Part shown: piece by piece, positions 1 to 5,077 of the stretch
How the letters are laid out: every line of letters begins with the position of its first letter
How positions within the stretch are numbered: the first letter of the stretch is position 1
DNA from: CAZCBJ01 sp964496705
Lineage (GTDB): Bacteria; Chloroflexota; Anaerolineae; Anaerolineales; Anaerolineaceae
Reading direction: 5' to 3'
NCBI GenBank assembly: GCA_964496705.1
Contig: CAZCBJ010000226.1
Coordinates: forward strand, 1 to 6,332
DNA: 6,332 bases
Position numbers and translations under genes: made by a program
The notes under the pieces: generated by a model
Database searches by the model: none
What the model saw: only the letters and a program-made list of their open reading frames with translations
What the model was told of the DNA's origin: nothing

Positions 1-12
1 CCTCCCTCGAAT

Positions 13-18
13 TATAAT
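13..18 (+). promoter_or_regulatory. Candidate -10 box upstream of the MBL-fold hydrolase
   Basis: A perfect TATAAT hexamer lies 27 bases before the ATG at 46. A matching -35 box at normal spacing would fall outside the window, so only half of the promoter can be judged. Transcription would start near position 25, leaving a leader of about 20 bases. The only Shine-Dalgarno-like bases in that leader are AGGA at 35-38. Confidence 0.4.
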
Positions 19-45
19 GACTCTATCCCAAACCAGGACTTTCCC

Positions 46-744
46 ATGATCGCCAGACAACTCTTCCCCGGACTGCATCTTATCTCGCTTTCCTTCGTCA
101 ACGTGTATCTGCTCGACGACGGCGAGCTGACCCTGATCGACGCGGGCATCGCCGGCAGCGAAAAGCGCATCCTGCGGGCGCTGGCCGAGCTGGGCAAACA
201 GCCCGGCGACCTGCGCCACATCCTGATCACCCACCTGCATATGGACCACGTGGGCGGACTGCCCGCGCTGCAGCGCGCCAGCGGCGCGCGGGTGTGGATG
301 GGCGCAGCCGATGCGGCAACCTACCGCCAGGGTCAGAGCATGCGCCCGGTGCAGCCCGCGCCGGGCTGGCTCAACCGCCTGGTCGGCATGGGCATGCGCT
401 CACCCGCCGACCGACCGCCGCTGCCCGAGACCGCGCCGCTGGCGCACGAGCTGCGCGGCGGCGAAAGGCTGGATTTCGCCGGCGGGCTGCAGGTGATCCA
501 CGCCCCCGGACACACCGCCGGGCACACCATCTTCCTGTGGCCCAAACACGGCGGCGTGCTGATCCTCGGCGACGCCGCCAGCCGCATGTTCGGCGGGCTG
601 GGCTGGTCGTTCATCTACGAAGATTTCGAGGCCGGGCGCCGCGCGCTGCAGGCGATGAGCGCGCTGCGCTTTGAGACCGTGTGCTTCAGCCACGGCGCGC
701 CGGTCGCGGCGGGAAAATTCAAGAAGAGATTTGGGGAAGAATAA
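46..744 (+). CDS. MBL-fold metallo-hydrolase (glyoxalase II-like)
   Basis: This is a 232-residue, apparently complete metallo-beta-lactamase-superfamily hydrolase, probably cytoplasmic since no signal peptide is visible. The full di-metal site can be read: the HxHxDH motif at residues 63-68 (HLHMDH, followed by VGG), the third-ligand histidine in APGHTAGH (His156), the bridging aspartate in LILGD (Asp176) and the last histidine in FSHG (His216). The NVYLL segment (19-23) and IDAG (31-34) are typical of the N-terminal half of the fold. All ligands are present, so an active zinc or iron enzyme is expected. The superfamily covers thioesters, lactones, phosphodiesters and more, and nothing here fixes the substrate. 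The ATG at 46 follows a TATAAT box and a weak AGGA. A gap of 192 bases separates it from deoC, so co-transcription is uncertain. Family assignment is firm and specific function unknown. Confidence 0.93.
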   Translation: MIARQLFPGLHLISLSFVNVYLLDDGELTLIDAGIAGSEKRILRALAELGKQPGDLRHILITHLHMDHVGGLPALQRASGARVWMGAADAATYRQGQSMRPVQPAPGWLNRLVGMGMRSPADRPPLPETAPLAHELRGGERLDFAGGLQVIHAPGHTAGHTIFLWPKHGGVLILGDAASRMFGGLGWSFIYEDFEAGRRALQAMSALRFETVCFSHGAPVAAGKFKKRFGEE

Positions 745-855
745 TCCGCAGATTTTCTGATTTTATGAACAGGATGAACAGGATGTTTTTATCCTGTGAA
801 TCCTGGTTATCCTGTTTATATTCATCTTGAAATGGATGGACAGGATGTTTTTGGA
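743..855. repeat. Nine-base-period repeat array in both orientations, with hairpin
   Basis: ATGAACAGG occurs twice in tandem at 765-773 and 774-782. It is followed by three tandem 9-base units beginning ATCCTG at 791, 800 and 809, which are the same phrase read on the other strand. The junction forms a perfect 7-bp hairpin (ACAGGAT 778-784, loop of six, ATCCTGT 791-797). The 13-mer ACAGGATGTTTTT appears at 778-790 and again at 840-852. The stretch 743-764 (ATCCGCAGATTTTCTGATTT) resembles intergenic text I recall from many environmental bacterial genomes. There is no clear T-tract after the 7-bp stem, so I do not call it a terminator. Confidence 0.75.
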
Positions 856-875
856 CCATTTTCATCAGCGAGGAT

Positions 876-905
876 TTGCGGTTCTTTGCGATTAAGTCTT
901 ATAAT
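876..905 (+). promoter_or_regulatory. Candidate sigma-70-type promoter of deoC
   Basis: A perfect TATAAT at 900-905 lies 18 bases downstream of TTGCGG (876-881), which keeps only the TTG of the -35 consensus. The predicted start near 912 would leave a leader of about 25 bases that contains the AAGGAG ribosome binding site of deoC. The good -10, acceptable spacing and AT-rich setting support the call, while the weak -35 limits it. Confidence 0.45.
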
Positions 906-936
906 TTCCCCATCCTGAATACCCCAAGGAGTTCGC

Positions 937-1665
937 ATGTACAACAGTCAAACCATCACGCCTGAGCAGTTGGCTAAAACCATCGACCACTCGCTGCTCA
1001 AGCCCGAAATGACCGAAGCCGAGGTGGTCGCCGGCTGCGAGGTGGCCGCCCGCTACCAGACCGCCTCGGTGTGCGTCAAACCCTGTCACGTCAAGGCAGC
1101 CGCCCGCGTGCTGCAGGGCAGCGGTGTGCGCGTGGGCACCGTGATCGGCTTCCCCCACGGCAGCAACCTGACCGCGGTCAAGGTCTGCGAAGCGCAGGCC
1201 GCCATGGATGACGGCGCCGTTGAGCTGGACATGGTGCTCAACATCGGCGCGCTGCGCGGCGGGCAGCTTGAGCTGGTGCGCGAGGACATCCGCGCCGTGG
1301 TCGCAGCCGCACACGCGCGCGGCGCGCTGGTCAAGGTGATCCTCGAGAACGCCTACCTGACCGATGAGCAAAAAGTCACCGCCTGCAGGCTATGCGAGGA
1401 GGCCGGCGCCGACTGGGTCAAGACCTCCACCGGCTTTGCCCCCACCGGCGCCACGATTGAAGACCTCAAGCTGATGCGCGCCACGGTCGGTCCGCAGGTG
1501 CAGGTCAAGGCCGCCGGCGGGGTGCGCACGCTGGACGCCGCGCTGGCCTGCATCGACGCCGGCGTCACGCGCATCGGCGCCACCGCCACCCCCGCCATCC
1601 TCGACGAATTCAAAACCCGCGCCCCCGGCCAGACCGGCACAGCCGACCTCGGCGGCGGATATTAG
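937..1665 (+). CDS. deoC: Deoxyribose-phosphate aldolase (DeoC)
   Basis: Class I aldolase (EC 4.1.2.4) that reversibly splits 2-deoxy-D-ribose 5-phosphate into acetaldehyde and glyceraldehyde 3-phosphate, the last step of deoxynucleoside catabolism in the cytoplasm. The 242-residue protein carries the family landmarks in order: DHSLLKP (17-23), VGTVIGFPHGS (66-76), ELDMVLNIG (96-104) with catalytic Asp98, KVILEN (133-138), ADWVKTSTGF (158-167) with the Schiff-base Lys162, and VKAAGGVRT (190-198) with the second active-site Lys191. The chain ends in GGGY. A C-terminal tyrosine is known to help proton transfer in DeoC enzymes, which indicates an intact end. The start is well supported: AAGGAG at 926-931 lies five bases before the ATG, and a candidate promoter precedes it. 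No other deo genes are in view, so the gene looks solitary or loosely linked to the epimerase 115 bases downstream. Confidence 0.97.
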   Translation: MYNSQTITPEQLAKTIDHSLLKPEMTEAEVVAGCEVAARYQTASVCVKPCHVKAAARVLQGSGVRVGTVIGFPHGSNLTAVKVCEAQAAMDDGAVELDMVLNIGALRGGQLELVREDIRAVVAAAHARGALVKVILENAYLTDEQKVTACRLCEEAGADWVKTSTGFAPTGATIEDLKLMRATVGPQVQVKAAGGVRTLDAALACIDAGVTRIGATATPAILDEFKTRAPGQTGTADLGGGY

Positions 1666-1780
1666 CCAATAGCAATTAGCCAATAGCCGATAGCCGTTCG
1701 TTGAAAGCTGACGGCTGAGCGCTGACAGCAACCGATAACCGAAAACTGACAACCGATAACCGACAACCAATAACTTGCCC
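1666..1780 (+). repeat. Low-complexity repeat block before the epimerase gene (left arm)
   Basis: The whole gap between deoC and the epimerase is built of short quasi-tandem phrases. First come variants of AGCCAATAGC and AGCCGATAG (1673-1696), then AGCTGACGGCTG (1706-1717), then AACCGATAACCG / GACAACC phrases (1730-1769). AGCCGT (1692-1697) pairs with ACGGCT (1711-1716) across a 13-base loop. Three sub-blocks recur in the same order, inverted, before the convergent kinase: AGCCGATAG, AGCTGACGGCTG and a 22-base stretch (here 1748-1769). No ribosome binding site or clear promoter is visible in it, although the epimerase ATG follows 11 bases after the last block. Confidence 0.8.
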
Positions 1781-2998
1781 ATGATCGATCCCTTCATTCG
1801 CCAGGACTTCGTCAAGCGCGTCACCAACGACCTGATGCGCTCCACCCTGCCCTTCTGGATGCAGCACAGCGTGGATACCCGCCGCGGCGGCTTCTACGGC
1901 CTGGTCACCAACGACCGGCGCGTGGTGCGCGACGCCCCGCGCGCCGTGGTCATCACCGCCCGCATCCTGTGGACCTTTTCGGCCGTTTACCGCCGCTTCC
2001 GCCAGCCCGAGTTCTCCCAGATGGCCACCCACGCCTACCGCTATCTGACCGAGCACTTCCGCGATCCCGTCAACGGCGGCTATTTCTGGATGCTCAGTCA
2101 CGATGGGCGCGCGCTCAACGACCGCAAGCAGATTTACGCCCAGGCCTTCGCCCTCTACGGGCTGAGCGAATATCACCGCGCGCTGCGCTTCCCCGAGGCG
2201 CTCGAAGCCGCCAAAGCCGTTTACCGCCTCATCGAAGACAAGAGCCGCGACGCGCAGCACGGCGGCTACTTCGAGGCCTACGCCGGCGATTGGAGTCCGC
2301 TGGAAGACATGCGCCTCTCCGAGAAGGACCGCAACAGCCCAAAGTCAATGAACACGCTGCTGCACCTGCTCGAAGCCTACACCAACCTGCTGCGCGCCTG
2401 GCCGGATGCCGGGCTGCGCGGGCGGGTGGTGGAGCTGGTGGAGATTTTCTTGCAGCGCATCATCGACCCGCAAACCCGCCACTTCCGCCTGTTCTTCAAC
2501 GCCGACTGGCAGCCGGTGGACGATCTGATCTCATTCGGACACGACATCGAGGGCAGTTGGCTGCTGGTGGAAGCCGCCGATGCGTCGGGCGACAAGAGCC
2601 TGCAGGCGCGCACCCGCCAGGCCGCGCTGGAGATGGCCAACGCCGTGTACGCCGAGGGGCGCGAGCCGGACGGCAGCCTGCTCTACGAAGCCCGCCCGGG
2701 CGGCATCACCGACGCCCGCAAGCATTGGTGGGCGCAGGCCGAGGCGGTGGTCGGCTTCCTCAACGCGTACCAGATCAGCCAGGAACGCCGCTTCTTCGAC
2801 GCCGCGCGGGACGCCTGGGACTACATCGAGGATAAGGTGGTGGACCGGCAGCACGGCGAGTGGTTCGCTGTGCTGGAGCGCGACGGCACACCGGTGGACG
2901 AGACCAGCCATCCCGAACAGGTCAAGGTCGGCCCGTGGAAATGCCCCTATCACAACGCGCGCGCCTGCCTGGAGGTCATCCAGCGGCTGGGGATGTGA
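1781..2998 (+). CDS. AGE-family sugar epimerase, cellobiose 2-epimerase-like
   Basis: A 405-residue (alpha/alpha)6-barrel epimerase of the N-acylglucosamine 2-epimerase superfamily. The best fit is cellobiose 2-epimerase (EC 5.1.3.11), which converts the reducing-end glucose of beta-1,4-disaccharides to mannose in the cytoplasm. The diagnostic motifs are ARILWTFS (60-67, catalytic Arg61), MNTLLHLLEAY (190-200, His195), SFGHDIEGSW (251-260, His254, Glu257, Trp260), KHWWAQAE (314-321, Trp316, Trp317, Glu321) and GPWKCPYHN (384-392, His391). The His195-His254 spacing of 59 equals that recalled for the Ruminococcus albus enzyme (His184, His243). The first position of the usual NTHLH is Leu193 here, but the putative catalytic histidine is kept. 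An in-frame TTG at 1775 would add two residues; ATG is preferred, and neither has a ribosome binding site. Its 3' end overlaps the convergent kinase gene by 23 bases. A GlcNAc 2-epimerase role is less likely, as no sialic-acid genes are near. Confidence 0.9.
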   Translation: MIDPFIRQDFVKRVTNDLMRSTLPFWMQHSVDTRRGGFYGLVTNDRRVVRDAPRAVVITARILWTFSAVYRRFRQPEFSQMATHAYRYLTEHFRDPVNGGYFWMLSHDGRALNDRKQIYAQAFALYGLSEYHRALRFPEALEAAKAVYRLIEDKSRDAQHGGYFEAYAGDWSPLEDMRLSEKDRNSPKSMNTLLHLLEAYTNLLRAWPDAGLRGRVVELVEIFLQRIIDPQTRHFRLFFNADWQPVDDLISFGHDIEGSWLLVEAADASGDKSLQARTRQAALEMANAVYAEGREPDGSLLYEARPGGITDARKHWWAQAEAVVGFLNAYQISQERRFFDAARDAWDYIEDKVVDRQHGEWFAVLERDGTPVDETSHPEQVKVGPWKCPYHNARACLEVIQRLGM

Positions 2999-3509
2999 GG
3001 TAAGCCAGCGCCAGGTTCACGCACTGCTCCAGGTCCTGGCCGGTGTCCAGGCTCAAATGCGGCAGGGCGATTGGCTCAGCCGCGCTCTTGAGCTGCTGGT
3101 ACATGGCGTAGCTGCGGTTGCGCGCCGGGTGCGCGCCGCTGCGCGCGTCCGCCTCCAGCCGCCGGCGCACCACATCCTCGGCGCAGACACATTCGATCAG
3201 GCGTAGCTGGTAACCGCCCGCCCGCGCAAACGCCGCCGCGCGCTCCACCTGATAACGGCGCGCGAAGGTGCGCCCGTCGAGGATCACGCTGCGCCCTTTG
3301 TCCAGCAGAAAGCCCGCCGCGCTGAGCATGACCTCAAAGCACAGGTCATCCTGCCGCCGAGAATACTCGATCTCCTCCGGCGGGAAGAGCGCCGCGCGCA
3401 CCGCATCCTTATCGATCAACGCCGCCGGCAGCGCGGGCGCCAGCCGCCGCGCGAGTGCGCTTTTACCCGTGCCGGGCAGTCCGGCCATGAGGATGAGGAG
3501 AGGGGGCAT
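2976..3509 (-). CDS. Small P-loop kinase-like ATPase (AAA_33 / zeta-toxin-like fold)
   Basis: A compact 177-residue nucleotide-binding protein, probably a small-molecule phosphotransferase in the cytoplasm. LLILMAGLPGTGKSALARRL gives a classical Walker A (GLPGTGKS, 10-17) after a hydrophobic first strand. DKDAVR (33-38) sits where related kinases bind substrate. VILDGRTF (75-82) is the next buried strand and acid. The arginine cluster around VVRRRLEA (113-120) resembles the lid that contacts ATP phosphates. The substrate is not identifiable: chloramphenicol phosphotransferases, gluconate kinases and zeta toxins share this layout, and no antitoxin partner is visible next to it. The ATG at 3509 keeps the strand before Walker A; a second ATG at 3488 (Met8) would cut into it. 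There is no Shine-Dalgarno sequence, because the upstream region is a C-rich repeat. The gene converges on the epimerase with a 23-base overlap. A perfect terminator isolates it from the Hsp20 operon upstream. Confidence 0.85.
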   Translation of the reverse strand: MPPLLILMAGLPGTGKSALARRLAPALPAALIDKDAVRAALFPPEEIEYSRRQDDLCFEVMLSAAGFLLDKGRSVILDGRTFARRYQVERAAAFARAGGYQLRLIECVCAEDVVRRRLEADARSGAHPARNRSYAMYQQLKSAAEPIALPHLSLDTGQDLEQCVNLALAYLTSPAAG

Positions 3510-3534
3510 GGGGGATGGGGGGATGGGGGGATGG
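3508..3534. repeat. G/C-tract octamer repeat at the kinase start codon
   Basis: On the + strand, ATG followed by five or six G residues repeats three times (units from 3508, 3515 and 3523) and ends in ATGG at 3531-3534. The complementary ATG start codon of the kinase overlaps the first unit. The tracts could fold as a G-quadruplex on the + strand, which is the template strand for the kinase, and are prone to slipped-strand length change. They replace the place where a ribosome binding site would be expected. Confidence 0.7.
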
Positions 3535-3602
3535 TTGTCGGTTATCGGTTGTCGGTTGTCGGTTGAAGAGGGCTGCCAGCCGTCAGCTATCGGCTGTCCG
3601 TT
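3532..3602 (-). repeat. Low-complexity repeat block before the kinase gene (right arm)
   Basis: Read on the minus strand, this block contains AGCCGATAG (3595-3587), AGCTGACGGCTG (3588-3577) and then a run of CCGACAACC / GATAACC phrases ending in a 22-base stretch (3553-3532) identical to 1748-1769 on the plus strand. The sub-blocks keep the same order as those before the epimerase. CAGCCG (3577-3582) and CGGCTG (3591-3596) form a 6-bp stem with an eight-base loop. Confidence 0.8.
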
Positions 3603-3610
3603 TTCAAAAA

Positions 3611-3619
3611 AATCTTATC
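3611..3619 (-). promoter_or_regulatory. Possible -10 region for the kinase gene
   Basis: GATAAGATT on the minus strand contains TAAGAT, a four-of-six match to the -10 consensus. The same nine bases occur upstream of the Hsp20 operon at 4617-4625. No convincing -35 box lies at the expected distance. It sits between the Hsp20 terminator and the kinase start, where a promoter is needed. Confidence 0.25.
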
Positions 3620-3642
3620 ACAGACTCGCCCTTACTTCGGTT

Positions 3643-3686
3643 AAAAAAAGCTGGCGCGAATATGCTCGGGGGCATATTCGCGCCAG
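3643..3686 (-). terminator. Strong intrinsic terminator of the Hsp20 operon
   Basis: Read on the minus strand, a perfect 15-bp GC-rich stem (3686-3672 paired with 3665-3651, beginning CTGGCGCG) with a six-base loop is followed by one C and seven T residues (3649-3643). It lies 43 bases after the stop of the second Hsp20 gene. The plus-strand side has no T-tract, so it works only in the minus direction and should shield the downstream kinase gene from read-through. Confidence 0.92.
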
Positions 3687-3728
3687 TGCTGCTCCCACTC
3701 ATCACCACTCACGCCTCTTCCCCATCTC

Positions 3729-4130
3729 TTAGTTCACCGATATCTTCCGCGCCTTGGCTGGACCGGCCTTGGGCAGGCGCAGGTGCAGCACGCCGTCCTT
3801 CACTTCAGCCGAGATCTTTTCTTTGTCGATCGTGTCCGAGAGGACGAAGCGCCGCTGATAATCGCCGGTGGCGTATTCGCAGTACACCAGCGAATAACCT
3901 TCCATCTGCTCATCCAGCGGGCTGGCGTCAATGGTCAGCACGTTGCGCTCCAGCGAGATATCCACATTCTTGGCATCCACGCCCGGCAGGTCAACCAGCA
4001 CCACAATTTCCTCATCAGTCTCGTTGATGTCGGTGCGCGGGACAAACAGGCTGCGCTCGCGGGTGTGCTCACCCTGCTCAGCCATTTCCTGGCCGTTCTG
4101 CACTTTCAACGATTTGCTCTGGTCAGTCAT
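3729..4130 (-). CDS. Hsp20/alpha-crystallin small heat-shock protein (second of pair)
   Basis: A 133-residue small heat-shock protein, an ATP-independent holdase that binds unfolding proteins as oligomers in the cytoplasm. After a polar N-terminal arm of about 30 residues (rich in Gln, Glu and Lys), the alpha-crystallin domain runs from about RTDINETD (32-39) through VDLPGV (46-51) and NVLTI (63-67) to DGVLHLRLPKA (112-122), which carries the conserved G-V-L (113-115). The C-terminal tail ends with I-S-V (130-132), the I-x-I/V motif that docks on neighbouring subunits. GGAGG (4141-4137) lies six bases before the ATG. It follows the other hsp20 gene by only 17 bases and is followed by the strong terminator, so it is the last gene of the operon. 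Its arm and core differ clearly from the first copy, which suggests a divergent paralogue rather than a recent duplicate. Confidence 0.95.
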   Translation of the reverse strand: MTDQSKSLKVQNGQEMAEQGEHTRERSLFVPRTDINETDEEIVVLVDLPGVDAKNVDISLERNVLTIDASPLDEQMEGYSLVYCEYATGDYQRRFVLSDTIDKEKISAEVKDGVLHLRLPKAGPAKARKISVN

Positions 4131-4147
4131 TTCACACCTCCAATGGA

Positions 4148-4567
4148 TTACTTGATCGCGATCTTGCGCGGGCGGTCGGATTCGGCCCGCGGCAGGCGCA
4201 TGCGCAGCACGCCGTTTTCAAACGAGGCTTCCACCTTGTCGGCATCCACCGGGAAGAGCAGTTGGAAGCTGCGGGTGAAGCTGCCGAACAGGCGCTCGCG
4301 GCGGTGATATTCGGCGCCCTCGGCGACCTTCTCGGGCTCGCGGTGACCCTTGATGGTCAGCGTCTCGCCGGCCACGCTGATCTCGATGTCCTCAGGTTTG
4401 AGGCCGGGCAGCTCGGCGGTGATCACCTGGGCCTGGTCGTTGGCGTACACGTTGGCGGCCGGGAAGGCCGGCTCGGAATCGTAGCCGCTGCGGCCAAAAT
4501 TGCGGAACAGTTGGCGCTGCATGCGCTCCAGTTCGCTCCAGGGATTAATCGTACGTCGGTAAATCAT
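4148..4567 (-). CDS. Hsp20/alpha-crystallin small heat-shock protein (first of pair)
   Basis: A 139-residue small heat-shock protein of the typical bacterial class. The N-terminal arm (1-34) has the common NPWSELERMQRQL opening with a basic, aromatic stretch (FRNFGRSGY). The alpha-crystallin domain starts near PAANVYAND and shows AELPGLKPEDIEISV, ETLTIKG, the ERLFGSFTRSFQL segment and ENGVLRMRLPRAE with G-V-L at 119-121. The tail ends in KIAIK, giving the oligomer-docking I-A-I motif (136-138). AAGGAGG (4579-4573) lies five bases before the ATG, the strongest ribosome binding site in the window. It leads a two-gene operon with the second Hsp20. I looked upstream for a CIRCE inverted repeat and saw none, so heat regulation, if present, uses another signal. 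Confidence 0.97.
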   Translation of the reverse strand: MIYRRTINPWSELERMQRQLFRNFGRSGYDSEPAFPAANVYANDQAQVITAELPGLKPEDIEISVAGETLTIKGHREPEKVAEGAEYHRRERLFGSFTRSFQLLFPVDADKVEASFENGVLRMRLPRAESDRPRKIAIK

Positions 4568-4616
4568 GTGAACCTCCTTGCAACAGGTTTTATTTTTGGT
4601 TTAATCTTCCAGAGCC

Positions 4617-4625
4617 AATCTTATC
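4617..4625 (-). promoter_or_regulatory. Possible -10 region of the Hsp20 operon
   Basis: GATAAGATT on the minus strand contains TAAGAT, with TTGCGT (4648-4643) 19 bases upstream as a poor -35. The spacing is longer than ideal. No sigma-32-like CCCCAT box or CIRCE element was seen. The same nine bases occur before the kinase gene at 3611-3619. Confidence 0.25.
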
Positions 4626-4873
4626 CGCGGCGTGTTAACTGAACGCAAGAGAAATATCGGAAATATGTTAGAAAATGCGCGGACAGTATGCTTCGCCCGT
4701 CAGCCCCCGCTGCGTTGGCGTCCGCGGCTCACAACGGACAGCAGCAGTGTGCCCGCGTGTAAAGCGCCCCCCCATGCCCAAATGCGCTTTCTTCTTCGCC
4801 CCACTGATCGCTATCCTGGCGTTGACCGGCTGCGCTCCGCGCGGGGTGGGTCATCCAACCAAAGCAGCAGCGG

Positions 4874-4907
4874 GTCATTGCGAGGGCGCCAGCCCGAAGC
4901 AATCTCC
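4874..4907 (+). repeat. GTCATTGCGAG-type palindromic repeat
   Basis: The stretch begins GTCATTGCGAGG and ends GAAGCAATCTCC. The outer arms ATTGC (4877-4881) and GCAAT (4899-4903) pair, and the inner arms GGGC (4884-4887) and GCCC (4892-4895) pair, giving an interrupted hairpin. The wording closely matches a dispersed REP-like intergenic repeat that I recall from many unrelated bacterial genomes. Confidence 0.65.
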
Positions 4908-4928
4908 ACCCCGCCTGCCCAGCCTGAG

Positions 4929-4950
4929 GCCTGGGAATGAATTCCCAGGC
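4929..4950. repeat. Palindromic repeat, perfect 10-base arms
   Basis: GCCTGGGAAT (4929-4938) and ATTCCCAGGC (4941-4950) are exact reverse complements separated by GA. This near-perfect palindrome would form a cruciform or hairpin. No T-tract follows on either side, so it is not a standard terminator. Confidence 0.8.
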
Positions 4951-4959
4951 TGCGCTCGT

Positions 4960-4984
4960 CCAAACCCACTTGATGTGGGTTTGG
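4960..4984. repeat. Palindromic repeat, perfect 10-bp stem
   Basis: CCAAACCCAC (4960-4969) pairs exactly with GTGGGTTTGG (4975-4984) around the five-base loop TTGAT. It starts nine bases after the preceding palindrome. The stem is followed by GGGATTAG, not a T-tract. Confidence 0.8.
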
Positions 4985-4992
4985 GGGATTAG

Positions 4993-5012
4993 CCTGCGAA
5001 TTTATTCGTGGG
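4993..5012. repeat. Degenerate palindromic repeat
   Basis: CCTGCGAAT (4993-5001) pairs with ATTCGTGGG (5004-5012) as a 9-bp stem with two G-T pairs and a two-base centre. The imperfect match suggests an older copy of a once perfect palindrome. It starts eight bases after the previous one. Confidence 0.65.
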
Positions 5013-5077
5013 TGAGGGAGGTCTTCCAGTTCCGAGACCCGCGAAATTTGTCGCTTCTTGGGTTGAGTCCAGCGCCG

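Larger units (their letters stand above)
4774..4992 (+). pseudogene. Truncated lipoprotein gene start running into repeats
   Basis: The reading frame opens with MPKCAFFFAPLIAILALTGC, a convincing type II signal peptide with one lysine, a hydrophobic core of about 14 residues and a lipobox L-T-G-C ending at Cys20. After about ten more residues the frame enters the palindromic repeat that begins at 4874 (residues GHCEGASPKQSP) and stays within repeat DNA to the stop at 4990-4992, so the last 40 or so residues are translated repeat. There is no Shine-Dalgarno sequence; a C-tract lies before the ATG. An in-frame ATG at 4675 would bury the signal peptide internally. It is most likely the 5' remnant of a lipoprotein gene whose rest has been lost. 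A functional 72-residue lipoprotein is possible but less likely. Confidence 0.45.

Noticed and set aside
778..797. Intrinsic terminator after the MBL-fold gene
   Set aside because: The 7-bp stem ACAGGAT/ATCCTGT has its T residues in the loop, not after the stem, and belongs to a repeat array.
1969..2835. A 288-codon open frame inside the epimerase gene, +1 frame
   Set aside because: Its translation is Arg- and Ala-rich out-of-frame text. The epimerase frame has all family motifs.
2976..3509. Zeta-type toxin with an antitoxin
   Set aside because: The fold fits several small kinases. No short antitoxin gene is adjacent on the same strand, and the upstream region is repeat DNA.
4568..4680. CIRCE (HrcA) operator before the Hsp20 operon
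   Set aside because: No TTAGCACTC-N9-GAGTGCTAA-like inverted repeat could be found in the leader.
4675..4773. N-terminal extension of the lipoprotein frame from an ATG at 4675
   Set aside because: It would place the signal peptide 33 residues inside the protein, and it has no ribosome binding site or recognisable content.
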